Under the pieces are notes generated by a model. That model did not search any database. It was not told the DNA's origin and saw nothing but the letters and a program-made list of their open reading frames with translations. A program made the position numbers and the translations under genes. A stretch of DNA of 64,000 bases from Aureimonas frigidaquae (GTDB taxonomy: Bacteria; Pseudomonadota; Alphaproteobacteria; Rhizobiales; Rhizobiaceae). Of the stretch, positions 31,044 through 38,585 are shown in pieces (within the stretch, counting starts at the first letter, position 1; each line of letters begins with the position of its first letter). The stretch is taken from contig NZ_BBWR01000011.1 in NCBI RefSeq assembly GCF_001463905.1, positions 124,001-188,000 of the forward strand. Direction: 5' to 3'.

Positions 31044-31583
31044 TCAGCCGCGCGGCGCCAGGACCATCATCATCTGACGGCCTTCGAGCTTGGGCTCGGC
31101 CTCGACCTTGGAAATCTCGGCCGTTTCCTCGCGAACGCGGTTCAGAAGCTGCATGCCGAGCTCCTGGTGCGCCATTTCGCGGCCACGGAAGCGCAGGGTC
31201 ACCTTGACCTTGTCGCCCTCGTCGAAGAAGCGGCGCACGGCCTTCATCTTCGTCTCGTAATCGTGGTCGTCGATGTTCGGGCGCATCTTGATCTCTTTGA
31301 CCTCGATGACCTTCTGCCGCTTGCGCGCTTCGGCCGCCTTCTTCTGATTCTCGTATTTCAGCTTGCCGAGATCGAGAATCTTGCAGACGGGCGGATTGGC
31401 GGTCGGGACGATCTCGACGAGATCGAGTCCGGCCTCCTCCGCGAGCGCGAGCGCATCGGCGGTCGGCACAGGGCCCCGGTTCAGGCCGTCCGCATCGATC
31501 AACTGGACCTGCGGAACACGGATCTCCCGGTTCGAACGCGGTCCTTCCTTCTGGGCGGGCGGGGCACGGAATGGTCTGCGAAT
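31044..31583 (-). CDS. infC: Translation initiation factor IF-3, ATT start
   Basis: A 179-residue factor that keeps 30S subunits free and checks the start codon. Conserved alphaproteobacterial IF-3 sequence ([28 protein letters not shown]) begins directly after an ATT codon at 31583-31581. The frame is closed by TAA only three codons upstream (31592-31590) and has no ATG or GTG before residue 29; TTG at 31502 would remove the conserved N-terminus. AGGAG lies 9 nt before the ATT. AUU initiation of infC is known in E. coli and underlies autoregulation by IF-3. The C-terminal domain has the expected [16 protein letters not shown]-like stretch. Confidence 0.93.
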   Translation of the reverse strand: MRRPFRAPPAQKEGPRSNREIRVPQVQLIDADGLNRGPVPTADALALAEEAGLDLVEIVPTANPPVCKILDLGKLKYENQKKAAEARKRQKVIEVKEIKMRPNIDDHDYETKMKAVRRFFDEGDKVKVTLRFRGREMAHQELGMQLLNRVREETAEISKVEAEPKLEGRQMMMVLAPRG

Positions 31584-31592
31584 GGTCGTTTA

Positions 31593-31597
31593 CTCCT
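31593..31597 (-). promoter_or_regulatory. Shine-Dalgarno of infC that fixes the ATT start
   Basis: AGGAG on the minus strand, 9 nt before the ATT codon, with an in-frame TAA between. This placement supports ATT as the initiation codon. Confidence 0.75.
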
Positions 31598-31774
31598 GAT
31601 ATTGACGGTCATGGCTTACCTGCACCACCGGGGCGCGGCCATAGCCCCAACCCGCCCGGCCGCTATGGCGCTGGCGAGTCTGGAGCCGATCACCTTTTCG
31701 ATATAGCACGTCGGATGGCAAGTTTCACCCGTTGTAAAGAACATTTACGACCAGAGCATACGGATGCGATCACC

Positions 31775-32536
31775 ATGCAGGACGCTCCCATCGCGGATTT
31801 CTTCGAGCCCGGAGACGGCCGCCGCATCGCCTGTCTGGCGGCGGAAGGCAGCACGCCGACCATCGTCTTTCTGGGCGGCTACCGCTCCGACATGCGGGGC
31901 AGCAAGGCGCAGGCGCTCCATGCCATGGCTGAGCAAGGCGGCCACGGTTTCCTGCGCTTCGACTATACCGGGCATGGCGAATCGTCCGGCCGTTTCGAGG
32001 ATCTGACCATCTCCGACTGGCTGGCCGATGCGCGTGACATCGTGACCGCCCGCACCGGGGGCCCGCTCGTCCTGGTCGGCTCCTCCATGGGCGGCTGGAT
32101 CGCCCTTCTCCTGGCGCGCGAGCTGGCGGGCCGCGTGGCCGGCATGGTGTTGCTGGCCCCCGCCCCCGATTTCACCAAGCGGCTCGTCGAGCCTTCGCTC
32201 ACCGCCGCCGAGTGTCACGCGCTTTCGACCCGTGGATACATGACGCGCCCGTCCGAATATGGGCCGGAGGGGACCATCTACACCAAGCGGCTGCTCGATG
32301 ACGGGCTGGCCCGCTGCCTGATGGACGGCCCCATCGAAACCGGATGCCCGGTCCACATCATCCAGGGCATGCAGGATCCGGACGTTCCCTATACCCACGC
32401 GCTGGACCTCGTCTCGCACCTGCCGGGCGAAGGCGTCACGCTGACGCTCGTCGCCGACGGGGACCACCGCCTGTCCCGCCCGGAAGACCTGTCGCGCATG
32501 GAGCGCGCCGTCACCGACATGCTGCGCCAGGGCTGA
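31775..32536 (+). CDS. Alpha/beta hydrolase (ABHD10/serine esterase type)
   Basis: A 253-residue alpha/beta hydrolase. The oxyanion region is VFLGGYRSDMRGSKA, the nucleophile elbow GSSMGG carries S104, an acid is likely in QGMQDPDVP, and H231 lies in GDHRLSR. The GYRSDM...KA pattern is that of ABHD10-like thioesterases common in alphaproteobacteria. ATG 31775 begins the recognisable domain; ATG 31715 is possible. Divergent from infC. Natural substrate unknown. Confidence 0.85.
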   Translation: MQDAPIADFFEPGDGRRIACLAAEGSTPTIVFLGGYRSDMRGSKAQALHAMAEQGGHGFLRFDYTGHGESSGRFEDLTISDWLADARDIVTARTGGPLVLVGSSMGGWIALLLARELAGRVAGMVLLAPAPDFTKRLVEPSLTAAECHALSTRGYMTRPSEYGPEGTIYTKRLLDDGLARCLMDGPIETGCPVHIIQGMQDPDVPYTHALDLVSHLPGEGVTLTLVADGDHRLSRPEDLSRMERAVTDMLRQG

Positions 32537-32595
32537 ACACCTGAGCGTGCGCGACACGTCTGGTAAAGATCGGAATTCTGTCCTATAGACGTAGC

Positions 32596-32631
32596 GGCCC
32601 GGCCAGGAGTTCGCAGCTCCATGGCCGGGCC
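32596..32631. terminator. Strong hairpin after the hydrolase gene
   Basis: GGCCCGGCCA plus GGAG pair with CTCC plus TGGCCGGGCC, interrupted by a single unpaired A, with a 7-nt loop. It lies 59 nt after the hydrolase stop. No U-tract. Probably a transcription terminator, usable on either strand. Confidence 0.55.
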
Positions 32632-32667
32632 TAACCGCCAATGCTCCACTGAAAGGAGAAAGCATCG

Positions 32668-32745
32668 ATGGCTGTGACAGCCTCTAACATATATCCATCA
32701 TCCTTCGCATCCGCTTCGTATCGGTGCCGATGCGTTTGCCCCTGA
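32668..32745 (+). CDS. Possible 25-residue peptide with a strong SD
   Basis: AAGGAG is placed 9 nt before an ATG; the frame reads MAVTASNIYPSSFAS and ends after 25 codons at TGA. It follows the 32596-32631 hairpin directly. No family is recognised. It could be a leader peptide, the start of a decayed gene, or chance. Confidence 0.25.
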   Translation: MAVTASNIYPSSFASASYRCRCVCP

Positions 32746-33008
32746 AAAGGCGCAGGGCCGACGCTCTCCCCGGTGATAATTTGGAGATCGGGGACGGAAT
32801 GGCCCTGTCGATGATGGGCCGTTCCGACCTTGTGCCGGGACGTGTCGGCGGTGACGCGCTCATCGCTGCCCCGAACCATGCCGGCAAACCCGGCAGGGAC
32901 AAAGGGGCGCTGAAGGGTGCCGGGCATATCTGCCCGGTGCCGCAACCGGTCTGCGGCCGCAATGGCCGCATATGGTTTCCCGACAGCGCACTGTATGGTT
33001 GAGGCGGA

Positions 33009-33052
33009 CGAGGGGGAAGGGTTCGACAACCTTTCAAGGCTCGTCCCCCTCG
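33009..33052 (+). ncRNA. Two-tier stem-loop, possible structured RNA
   Basis: An outer 8-bp stem (CGAGGGGG with CCCCCTCG) encloses an inner 7-bp hairpin AAGGGTT/AACCTTT (one G-U pair) with a CGAC loop. Together with the hairpins at 32880, 32920 and 32952 this suggests a folded transcript, but no known RNA family was recognised. Confidence 0.3.
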
Positions 33053-33277
33053 GCTTCAGGGTTCGCCTCCGCGCCGCGCCGCCCACAGGCGCGTCACAAA
33101 ACCGCCATTCGATCCGGCAGTCTTGGCCTGTCGGCGGGCGGATCGGCAGCCCATAGGGGCCGCATATGCCGCATCCACTGGGTGAAGGCGGTGTCATCCG
33201 AATGACTTATTGACTGTTTTGCGTCGTGCACCCACGATCGGCGGACTGGGGTTCCAGCCGTGAGGGGCGGCGTGGCG

Positions 33278-33907
33278 ATGACGGGTGCAAAGACGATTCT
33301 GGCGTTTGCGGCCGGGCTGGCGATCAGCGCCGCCATCATGGTCGGCGCGCATGCCGACAGCCCCTTCATGACGCTCGGCGCCTACACGACCCAGCCGATC
33401 GGCCATTTCGACTATTGCCGGCGCGCGCCACAGGATTGCGCCCCATCCGGCGCCATGGCGCCGGGCCCGATCGCCCTGACGGCGGAGACGATGGGGCGCG
33501 TCGCGCGCATCAACCGCACGGTGAATGCGACCATCGCGGCCGAAAGCGACCTGGCGCTCTATGGGCAGGACGAACACTGGGCCATCCCCACCACCGCCGG
33601 CGACTGCGAGGATTACGCGCTTCTCAAGCGCCAGCGGCTGATCGCCCTCGGCATTCCTGCCGGCAACCTTCTGATGACGGTCGTGCGCAAGCGCAACGGC
33701 GATGGCCATGCGGTCCTGACGCTGACCTCGCAGGAGGGTGACTTCGTCCTCGACAATCTGGACAGCCGCGTCCGCTCGTGGTCCCAGACCCCCTATCGCT
33801 ACCTCAAGCGCCAGGACGCCGCCGATCCCGGCCGCTGGGTCACCATCCGCCACGACCGCAGCCACGACCTCCTCGTGGCAGCGACATCCAGCGCCGCGCG
33901 GGACTGA
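33278..33907 (+). CDS. Transglutaminase-like cysteine peptidase (BTLCP/Peptidase C93)
   Basis: A 209-residue exported protein with a signal peptide (residues 1-27, ending near AHA). The papain/transglutaminase-like triad is visible as C110 in GDCEDYA, H144 in DGHAVL and D159 in LDNL. This is the bacterial transglutaminase-like cysteine proteinase family, abundant in alphaproteobacteria, of which LapG is a biofilm-related member. No LapD or adhesin gene is nearby, so the target is unknown. ATG 33278 is preferred over GTG 33260. Confidence 0.9.
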   Translation: MTGAKTILAFAAGLAISAAIMVGAHADSPFMTLGAYTTQPIGHFDYCRRAPQDCAPSGAMAPGPIALTAETMGRVARINRTVNATIAAESDLALYGQDEHWAIPTTAGDCEDYALLKRQRLIALGIPAGNLLMTVVRKRNGDGHAVLTLTSQEGDFVLDNLDSRVRSWSQTPYRYLKRQDAADPGRWVTIRHDRSHDLLVAATSSAARD

Positions 33908-33966
33908 ACACCTGGTCCTCGGGCAGCCGACGGCTCAGATCCCCTCCTGCTCGCCTGCCGGACGCG

Positions 33967-34587
33967 CTATGTCCGCTCCCTGGTCGCGATTGCGCGAACT
34001 GTGTGCACAACCGCTGTGAGAGCATCTTCATCAAGCGCGATGACACCGTCCTTCTTCTCACCGATCTGGCGCGGCTGCGAACCGCTGTTGTCCCAGATCC
34101 ACGCTTGATCAGCATTCTCCAGGAACCACGGGAGCTGTTCCAGGGACGCGGCATATCGCTTATGGACCTTCTCGTCGGGCACGTGATGTCCGCCCTTTTC
34201 AACGCGGAGCTTAATGCGCTCGATGGAACGCTCGGGACGATCCAAGACCACGTAAATCAACCATATGGCGAAGCCTAAACGCTTGGCTTCTTCCACGATG
34301 CGTCGGTACTTGCCCGTCGAGAGAACCGTCTCAACGCCGACTGTCTTGTGTACGGAGATTGACGCATCGAGCCAGGCCTCGATGCGCTGCACGGCGGCCA
34401 GATTGGCTGCCGGTAACGAAAGGTCTTCAACGGCAGCGATACGGGCCGCCAGGAGATCAGGGTTGACGATCCATACGGACCGGCCGCCCAACTCCAGATC
34501 GGCGTTCGCATAGACACTGCTCTTTCCCGACCCGTTAGGCCCTGCGACGAGCAGGAATACCGGCTGATCAGCCTCGGCCAGGGACAC
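33967..34587 (-). CDS. Zeta-toxin-like P-loop kinase
   Basis: A 206-residue P-loop protein with Walker A AGPNGSGKSS (G16-S24 region) near the N-terminus, then IVNPDLLAARI, a TVGVETVLSTGKY segment with the position of the zeta-toxin catalytic region, and YVVLDRPERSIERIKLRVEKGGHHVPDEKVHKRY, which resembles the ATP-lid arginines of zeta toxins and related kinases. Zeta toxins phosphorylate UDP-GlcNAc precursors of the wall. It starts with GTG and overlaps the upstream small gene by 20 nt. Base composition is visibly less GC-rich than its neighbours, suggesting acquisition. Confidence 0.75.
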   Translation of the reverse strand: MSLAEADQPVFLLVAGPNGSGKSSVYANADLELGGRSVWIVNPDLLAARIAAVEDLSLPAANLAAVQRIEAWLDASISVHKTVGVETVLSTGKYRRIVEEAKRLGFAIWLIYVVLDRPERSIERIKLRVEKGGHHVPDEKVHKRYAASLEQLPWFLENADQAWIWDNSGSQPRQIGEKKDGVIALDEDALTAVVHTVRAIATRERT

Positions 34588-34810
34588 GGTCTGGTGCGCC
34601 TGTCACAGCCTTGTTGTCGCGCCGTGCTTTTTCAACGTTGCGACGGAATACGTAGTCGAGGTCCTCGCCGAGCGTCTCGCTATGCCCGTTGATCGTACGC
34701 ACGATCACGAACTTCCCCGTGCTGGCATCCCGAACCCGCTTCTGGGTCACGGAGCCGCTGCGCGCACCCTTCTTGGGCTTATCGAAATTTTTAATGACGA
34801 TCTCTGCCAT
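34568..34810 (-). CDS. Putative antitoxin partner of the zeta-like kinase
   Basis: An 80-residue charged protein (MAEIVIKNFDKPKKGARSG start) with a beta-rich middle (STGKFVIVRTINGHSETLGED) and a basic C-terminus. It has no recognised domain. ATG 34810 is preceded by GGGAG, better placed than for ATG 34822, and its 3' end overlaps the toxin-like gene by 20 nt. The small-first, overlapping arrangement is typical of toxin-antitoxin pairs; function is inferred from that alone. Confidence 0.6.
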   Translation of the reverse strand: MAEIVIKNFDKPKKGARSGSVTQKRVRDASTGKFVIVRTINGHSETLGEDLDYVFRRNVEKARRDNKAVTGAPDRVPGRG

Positions 34811-34831
34811 AACCGCTCCCATTTATACCCG

Positions 34832-34837
34832 ATTATA
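34832..34837 (-). promoter_or_regulatory. TATAAT -10 element of the toxin-antitoxin-like pair
   Basis: A perfect TATAAT on the minus strand, 22 nt upstream of the small gene's ATG, in an AT-rich island. A TATA-N6-TATA inverted repeat (34824-34837) overlaps it and could be an autoregulatory operator. No good -35 was seen. Confidence 0.45.
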
Positions 34838-34946
34838 GCAAACCTATCATTCGGCGGAAGAAGCTAACGATTGGAAACGACCAGGTTTGCCAGGTCGGAC
34901 AGGTTTGGCTGACGGACTCACCGCGCCTTCACGAGTGCCTTATCGC

Positions 34947-35135
34947 TCAGTTCTGCTCTTCTGAGCCCGGACCTTCGTCGGCGGGACTGGGAATGACGTA
35001 GGAGCCGGAGAGCCAGCGGTTGAGGTCCACCGCCTTGCAGCGGGGCGAGCAGAAGGGATAGGTCGCGCGGGCGGAGGGGCGGCGGCATTCGGGGCAGGCA
35101 TGGCGCGGCCGCAGGGGCGTTATGTCGGCGCTCAC
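34947..35135 (-). CDS. yacG: DNA gyrase inhibitor YacG
   Basis: A 62-residue zinc protein that binds GyrB. Ligands are C14, C17, C29 and C33 (CPEC ... CSPRC), and the segment [16 protein letters not shown] is the family hallmark. Start is GTG 35135, overlapping the maf stop (GTGA). Third gene of an infA-maf-yacG unit. Confidence 0.93.
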   Translation of the reverse strand: MSADITPLRPRHACPECRRPSARATYPFCSPRCKAVDLNRWLSGSYVIPSPADEGPGSEEQN

Positions 35136-35749
35136 GCTGGCCCATCGCCTCCGGTCGGGAAGCCTTCGCCCTCCAGTAGCGCGAGGGTTTCATACAAAGG
35201 CAGGCCGACGACATTGGTATAGGAGCCGACCAGGCGCAGGACGAAACCGCCGGCCCGGCCCTGGATGGCATAGCCACCGGCCTTGCCGCGCCATTCGCCG
35301 GAGGCGAGGTAGCGGTCCATGTCGTCGCGCGTCAGCCGTTTGAAGCGGACACGCGTTTCCACGAGGCGCTGGCGCAGCTTGCCGCCCGGCGTGATCAGGC
35401 AGATACCGGTATAGACGCGGTGCGTGCGGCCGGACAGGATGCGCAGATTGGCGTGGGCATCCTCGATCAGCTCGGCCTTGGGGATGATCTGGCGCCCCAC
35501 GCAGACGACCGTATCGGCGGCCAGCACGTAGCTGTCATCCGCCTGCCCCTCACGCTTCAGGATGTCGCTTGCGCTTTGCGCCTTCGCCTTGGACAGGCGC
35601 TTGGCCAGAGAGCGCGGATGTTCCGAGCGCTCGGGCGTCTCGTCCATATCGGTGGGCAGCAGCCGCTCGGGCTCGATGCCGACCTGCTGCAGCAGCTCCA
35701 GACGGCGCGGCGAGGCCGAGGCGAGAACCAGATGAAGCGGCGACGCCAT
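35132..35749 (-). CDS. maf: Maf family nucleotide pyrophosphatase
   Basis: A 205-residue house-cleaning enzyme that hydrolyses modified or canonical pyrimidine triphosphates. Motifs: [12 protein letters not shown] at the N-terminus, [16 protein letters not shown] and [10 protein letters not shown]. It is 7 nt downstream of the infA stop and overlaps yacG by 4 nt. Whether it belongs to the YhdE or YceF subgroup cannot be settled by eye. Confidence 0.95.
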   Translation of the reverse strand: MASPLHLVLASASPRRLELLQQVGIEPERLLPTDMDETPERSEHPRSLAKRLSKAKAQSASDILKREGQADDSYVLAADTVVCVGRQIIPKAELIEDAHANLRILSGRTHRVYTGICLITPGGKLRQRLVETRVRFKRLTRDDMDRYLASGEWRGKAGGYAIQGRAGGFVLRLVGSYTNVVGLPLYETLALLEGEGFPTGGDGPA

Positions 35750-35756
35750 GCCCGGC

Positions 35757-35975
35757 CTACTTGAAGCGGTAGGTGATGCGGCCCTTGGTCAGGTCGTAGG
35801 GCGTCATTTCGACGAGCACCTTGTCGCCCGTCAGAACGCGAATGCGGTTCTTGCGCATCCGGCCTGCCGTGTGGGCGATGATTTCGTGATCGTTCTCGAG
35901 CTTGATGCGGAAGGTCGCATTGGGAAGCAGCTCGGTCACGACCCCGGGAAACTCAAGAACTTCTTCTTTCGCCAT
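35757..35975 (-). CDS. infA: Translation initiation factor IF-1
   Basis: A 72-residue OB-fold protein beginning [19 protein letters not shown] and containing [16 protein letters not shown] and the [13 protein letters not shown] ending. ATG 35975 is the family start. Length is exactly that of IF-1. Confidence 0.98.
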   Translation of the reverse strand: MAKEEVLEFPGVVTELLPNATFRIKLENDHEIIAHTAGRMRKNRIRVLTGDKVLVEMTPYDLTKGRITYRFK

Positions 35976-36168
35976 GCGTGGTCCTGTTCTTTGAATCGAG
36001 GGATCGGCGGTCCGCTCCAGCGGCGGGCCTGCCATGTGTCTGAACGGGTGAAACCGGCCTTCGCGGTTGCGCGCAAGACCGGTCCTTCAATGAATGCGTG
36101 CCCTAAATCGTGCGGAACGCGAGAAAATGCAAGGCGAAACAGGCTTTCGACCTGCCTACGCGCCGATA

Positions 36169-37458
36169 TCAACCGGAGATTCGCTCCACTTCTGCGCCGC
36201 AGGCGCCGAGCTTTTCTTCCAGCCGCTCGAAACCGCGATCCAGATGGTACACGCGATTGACCGTGGTTTCGCCATCGGCCACAAGCCCGGCGATCACCAG
36301 CGAGACAGAGGCGCGCAGGTCCGTCGCCATGACGGGGGCGCCCTCCAGCTTCGCCACGCCCTCGACCCGCGCCACCTGGCCGGAGAGGGAGATCTTCGCG
36401 CCGAGCCGCGCCAGCTCCTGCACATGCATGAAGCGGTTCTCGAAGATCGTCTCGGTGATGTTCGAAACCCCGTCGGCACGCGTCATGAGCGCCATGAACT
36501 GGGCCTGCAGATCGGTCGGGAAGCCGGGGAACGGATCGGTGACGACATCGACCGGGCTGATTCCCGCGCCGTTGCGCCGGATCCGGATGCCGTCATTGAG
36601 TTCGGTCACCTCGGCGCCGGCCTGCCGCAGCGTATCGAGCGCGGTGGACAGGAGCGAGGCATGGGTTCCCGACAGGGTCACGTCGCCGCCGGCCATGGCC
36701 GCGGCGATGGCATAGGTCCCGGTCTCGATGCGGTCGGGCAGGACACGATGGCGCGCGCCGGACAGCGCCGTCACGCCCTCGATGGTGATGGTGCTCGTGC
36801 CGGCACCGGAGATCCGCGCGCCCATGGCGTTCAGGCAGGCCGCCAGATCGGCCACTTCGGGCTCACGCGCGGCGTTCTCGATCACCGTCTCGCCCTTGGC
36901 GAGGGATGCGGCCATCAGCATGACATGGGTGGCGCCGACGGACACTTTGGGAAAGCGGAAGCGGTTGCCGACAAGGCCGCCCGGCGCCTGCGCCACGACA
37001 TATCCACGGTCGATATCGATCGTCGCGCCCAGCGCGCGCAGGCCGTCGATGAACAGGTCCACCGGCCGCGTGCCGATGGCGCAGCCGCCCGGCAGCGACA
37101 CGCGCGCCTTGTGCATGCGCGCCAGCAGCGGGCCGATGACCCAGAAGCTCGCCCGCATCTTCGACACGAGTTCGTAGGGCGCGGTGGTATCGACGATGGT
37201 GCGCGCCGTGAAATGGATGGTCCGGCCCTGGGCCGGGTCCTGGACGAGCCGCTTGCCGGACACGGCATAGTCCACGCCATGATTGCCGAGGATGCGGATG
37301 AGCTGCTCCACATCGGCCAGATGCGGGACGTTTTCGAGCGTCAGCGTATCGTCCGTCAGGAGCGAGGCGATCATCAGCGGCAGGGCCGCATTCTTTGCGC
37401 CGGAAATCGGGATGGTGCCGTTGAGCGTGTTCCCGCCCCGGATGCGAATACGGTCCAT
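36169..37458 (-). CDS. murA: UDP-N-acetylglucosamine 1-carboxyvinyltransferase
   Basis: A 429-residue enzyme for the first committed step of peptidoglycan synthesis. It starts [27 protein letters not shown], and the fosfomycin-target cysteine is C126 in [13 protein letters not shown]. Two EPSP-synthase-like domains fill the length. A 52-residue membrane-protein gene lies 105 nt upstream on the same strand. Confidence 0.97.
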   Translation of the reverse strand: MDRIRIRGGNTLNGTIPISGAKNAALPLMIASLLTDDTLTLENVPHLADVEQLIRILGNHGVDYAVSGKRLVQDPAQGRTIHFTARTIVDTTAPYELVSKMRASFWVIGPLLARMHKARVSLPGGCAIGTRPVDLFIDGLRALGATIDIDRGYVVAQAPGGLVGNRFRFPKVSVGATHVMLMAASLAKGETVIENAAREPEVADLAACLNAMGARISGAGTSTITIEGVTALSGARHRVLPDRIETGTYAIAAAMAGGDVTLSGTHASLLSTALDTLRQAGAEVTELNDGIRIRRNGAGISPVDVVTDPFPGFPTDLQAQFMALMTRADGVSNITETIFENRFMHVQELARLGAKISLSGQVARVEGVAKLEGAPVMATDLRASVSLVIAGLVADGETTVNRVYHLDRGFERLEEKLGACGAEVERISG

Positions 37459-37563
37459 TTGTGCGTGTCACCCCAGAAGTTTGCTTCGGCCGGCGTTTCC
37501 CTACACGACGGCACCGCCCCGTTCAAATCCCCCCACCCGGACGCGGCAGCGGACCATCCGATA

Positions 37564-37722
37564 CTATTGTGGCCGAATGAGAGCCGTGGCGCCGAACAGG
37601 ACCAGCGCGGCGAGTGCGATCTTCCAGAAATCGCCGCGCTTCGTCAGGCCGGGCAGTCCGAGCGGCCGGAACATCTGCACGACCATGGCGACGAGCATGA
37701 TGGCCGAGACGATCTTGGTCAT
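37564..37722 (-). CDS. 52-residue membrane protein
   Basis: A short ORF (MTKIVSAIMLVAMVVQMF start, ending IRPQ) with two hydrophobic helices at about residues 4-20 and 33-48, separated by a basic loop LPGLTKRGD. Its ATG overlaps the stop of the SelT-like gene (ATGA), implying translational coupling. The length, helix-loop-helix layout and overlap argue for a genuine gene. Function unknown. Confidence 0.75.
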   Translation of the reverse strand: MTKIVSAIMLVAMVVQMFRPLGLPGLTKRGDFWKIALAALVLFGATALIRPQ

Positions 37723-38021
37723 GAATGGGCCGGCCGGTCATTGTGACCGAGGTCCCGCGTCGGATCGAGCTGGTCCCGCACGCGCTGCTTCAGGACCTTG
37801 GCTTCCGGAAAGCCGCCATCGGCCTTGCGCTCCCAGATCAACGCATCCTCGTAACGGATTTCGAAGATGCCGCCGGTGCCCGGCACCAGAGCGACCTCCC
37901 CGAGGTCCGGTCCGAAGGTGGACAGGAGCTCCTGGGCCAGCCAGGCGGCCCTGAGCAGCCACTGGCACTGGGTGCAATAGGTGATGGCGATGCGCGGCCG
38001 CGCCTGATCCGCAATGTCCAT
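37719..38021 (-). CDS. SelT/SelW/SelH family (Rdx) protein, cysteine form
   Basis: A 100-residue thioredoxin-like protein with the redox motif C16-T-Q-C19 just after the first beta strand (RIAITYCTQC), a WLLRAAWLAQELL helix and the GGIFEIRYED strand. In some organisms the second position is selenocysteine; here both are cysteines. ATG 38021 gives the family length. It is divergent from marR and coupled to the 52-residue membrane protein. Physiological substrate unknown. Confidence 0.88.
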   Translation of the reverse strand: MDIADQARPRIAITYCTQCQWLLRAAWLAQELLSTFGPDLGEVALVPGTGGIFEIRYEDALIWERKADGGFPEAKVLKQRVRDQLDPTRDLGHNDRPAHS

Positions 38022-38053
38022 GATGCCCCCGGAGAACGATCCACCGCCCCTCT

Positions 38054-38097
38054 TAGCGCACGACTTATTGTAAGTCTTGCATATCGTTAGTGCGCTA
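38054..38097. promoter_or_regulatory. Nested palindromes upstream of marR
   Basis: TAGCGCAC (38054-38061) pairs with GTGCGCTA (38090-38097), and inside lies GACTTA-TTG-TAAGTC (38062-38076). This stretch ends six bases before the marR ATG and lies between the divergent SelT-like and marR genes. It is a good candidate operator for autoregulation. Confidence 0.55.
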
Positions 38098-38102
38098 GTT
38101 AT

Positions 38103-38585
38103 ATGTGGAACATGCAATCAGAGATTGAAAATCCCCGGACGGAGCTGACCGAGCTCATCGTGCGGACGGGCCGACGGATGCGCACCGTGTTCAATGCACG
38201 CGTCAGCGCCCTGGGGCTGACCTATCCGCGCGCCAGGGTACTTGCCATGCTGGCCCGCCATGCGGCGCCCAACCAGACCGAGCTTGCCGGCCGCCTGCAG
38301 CTCGAAACGGCGACGGTTGTGCGCCTTCTGGACGGGATGGAGCGGCTCGGCCTGGTGGAGCGGGTGCCCGCCGACGGTGACCGGCGCGCCAAGGAAGTGC
38401 GCCTGACGCCCGAGGGGCGGGACGCGGCGGCGCAGGTCGCCGCGATCACGCAGGACATCCGTGAAGCGATGCTGGACGGCATCGGCGATGCCGATGCGGC
38501 ATCCGCCCTCCACACCATGCGGCACATGGCGCGGTCCATCGAGGACATGGCGGCTGGGCGGGAGGATGTCTGCGATGAGGAGTGA
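38103..38585 (+). CDS. MarR family transcriptional regulator
   Basis: A 160-residue winged-helix regulator. The DNA-binding part reads PNQTELAGRLQLETATVVRLLDGMERLGLVERVPADGDRRAKEVRLTPEG-like, with the DxRxK wing. Flanking helices form the dimer interface. It overlaps the MFS gene by 11 nt and very likely represses the efflux genes until a ligand binds. ATG 38103 or 38112 may be the start. Confidence 0.92.
   Translation: MWNMQSEIENPRTELTELIVRTGRRMRTVFNARVSALGLTYPRARVLAMLARHAAPNQTELAGRLQLETATVVRLLDGMERLGLVERVPADGDRRAKEVRLTPEGRDAAAQVAAITQDIREAMLDGIGDADAASALHTMRHMARSIEDMAAGREDVCDEE

Larger units (their letters stand above)
32537..33277. other. 740-bp interval without a convincing gene, rich in hairpins
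   Basis: No frame shows recognisable protein features. A 188-residue minus-strand frame (32631-33197) and a 92-residue plus-strand frame (32724-33002) have shadow-like composition. The interval does contain several stem-loops: 32596-32631, 32880-32894, 32920-32937, 32952-32970 and 33009-33052, and a 25-codon ORF with a strong SD at 32668. It may hold a structured RNA, a decayed gene, or terminator and leader elements of the flanking genes. Confidence 0.5.

Noticed and set aside
32724-33002. 92-codon plus-strand frame in the same interval
   Set aside because: No SD or recognisable features; overlaps hairpins that better explain the sequence.
33017-33034. GGTTCGA-like string reminiscent of a tRNA T-arm
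   Set aside because: The surrounding bases do not form acceptor, D or anticodon arms; the string fits a simple hairpin instead.
32631-33197. 188-codon minus-strand frame in the gene-poor interval
   Set aside because: No recognisable fold, no good SD and shadow-like composition; kept only as part of the unexplained interval.
34840-34920. AGGTTT/AAACCT repeats near the toxin-antitoxin-like pair, considered as an attachment site
   Set aside because: The repeats are short, no integrase or tRNA is near, and no matching copy was found on the other side.
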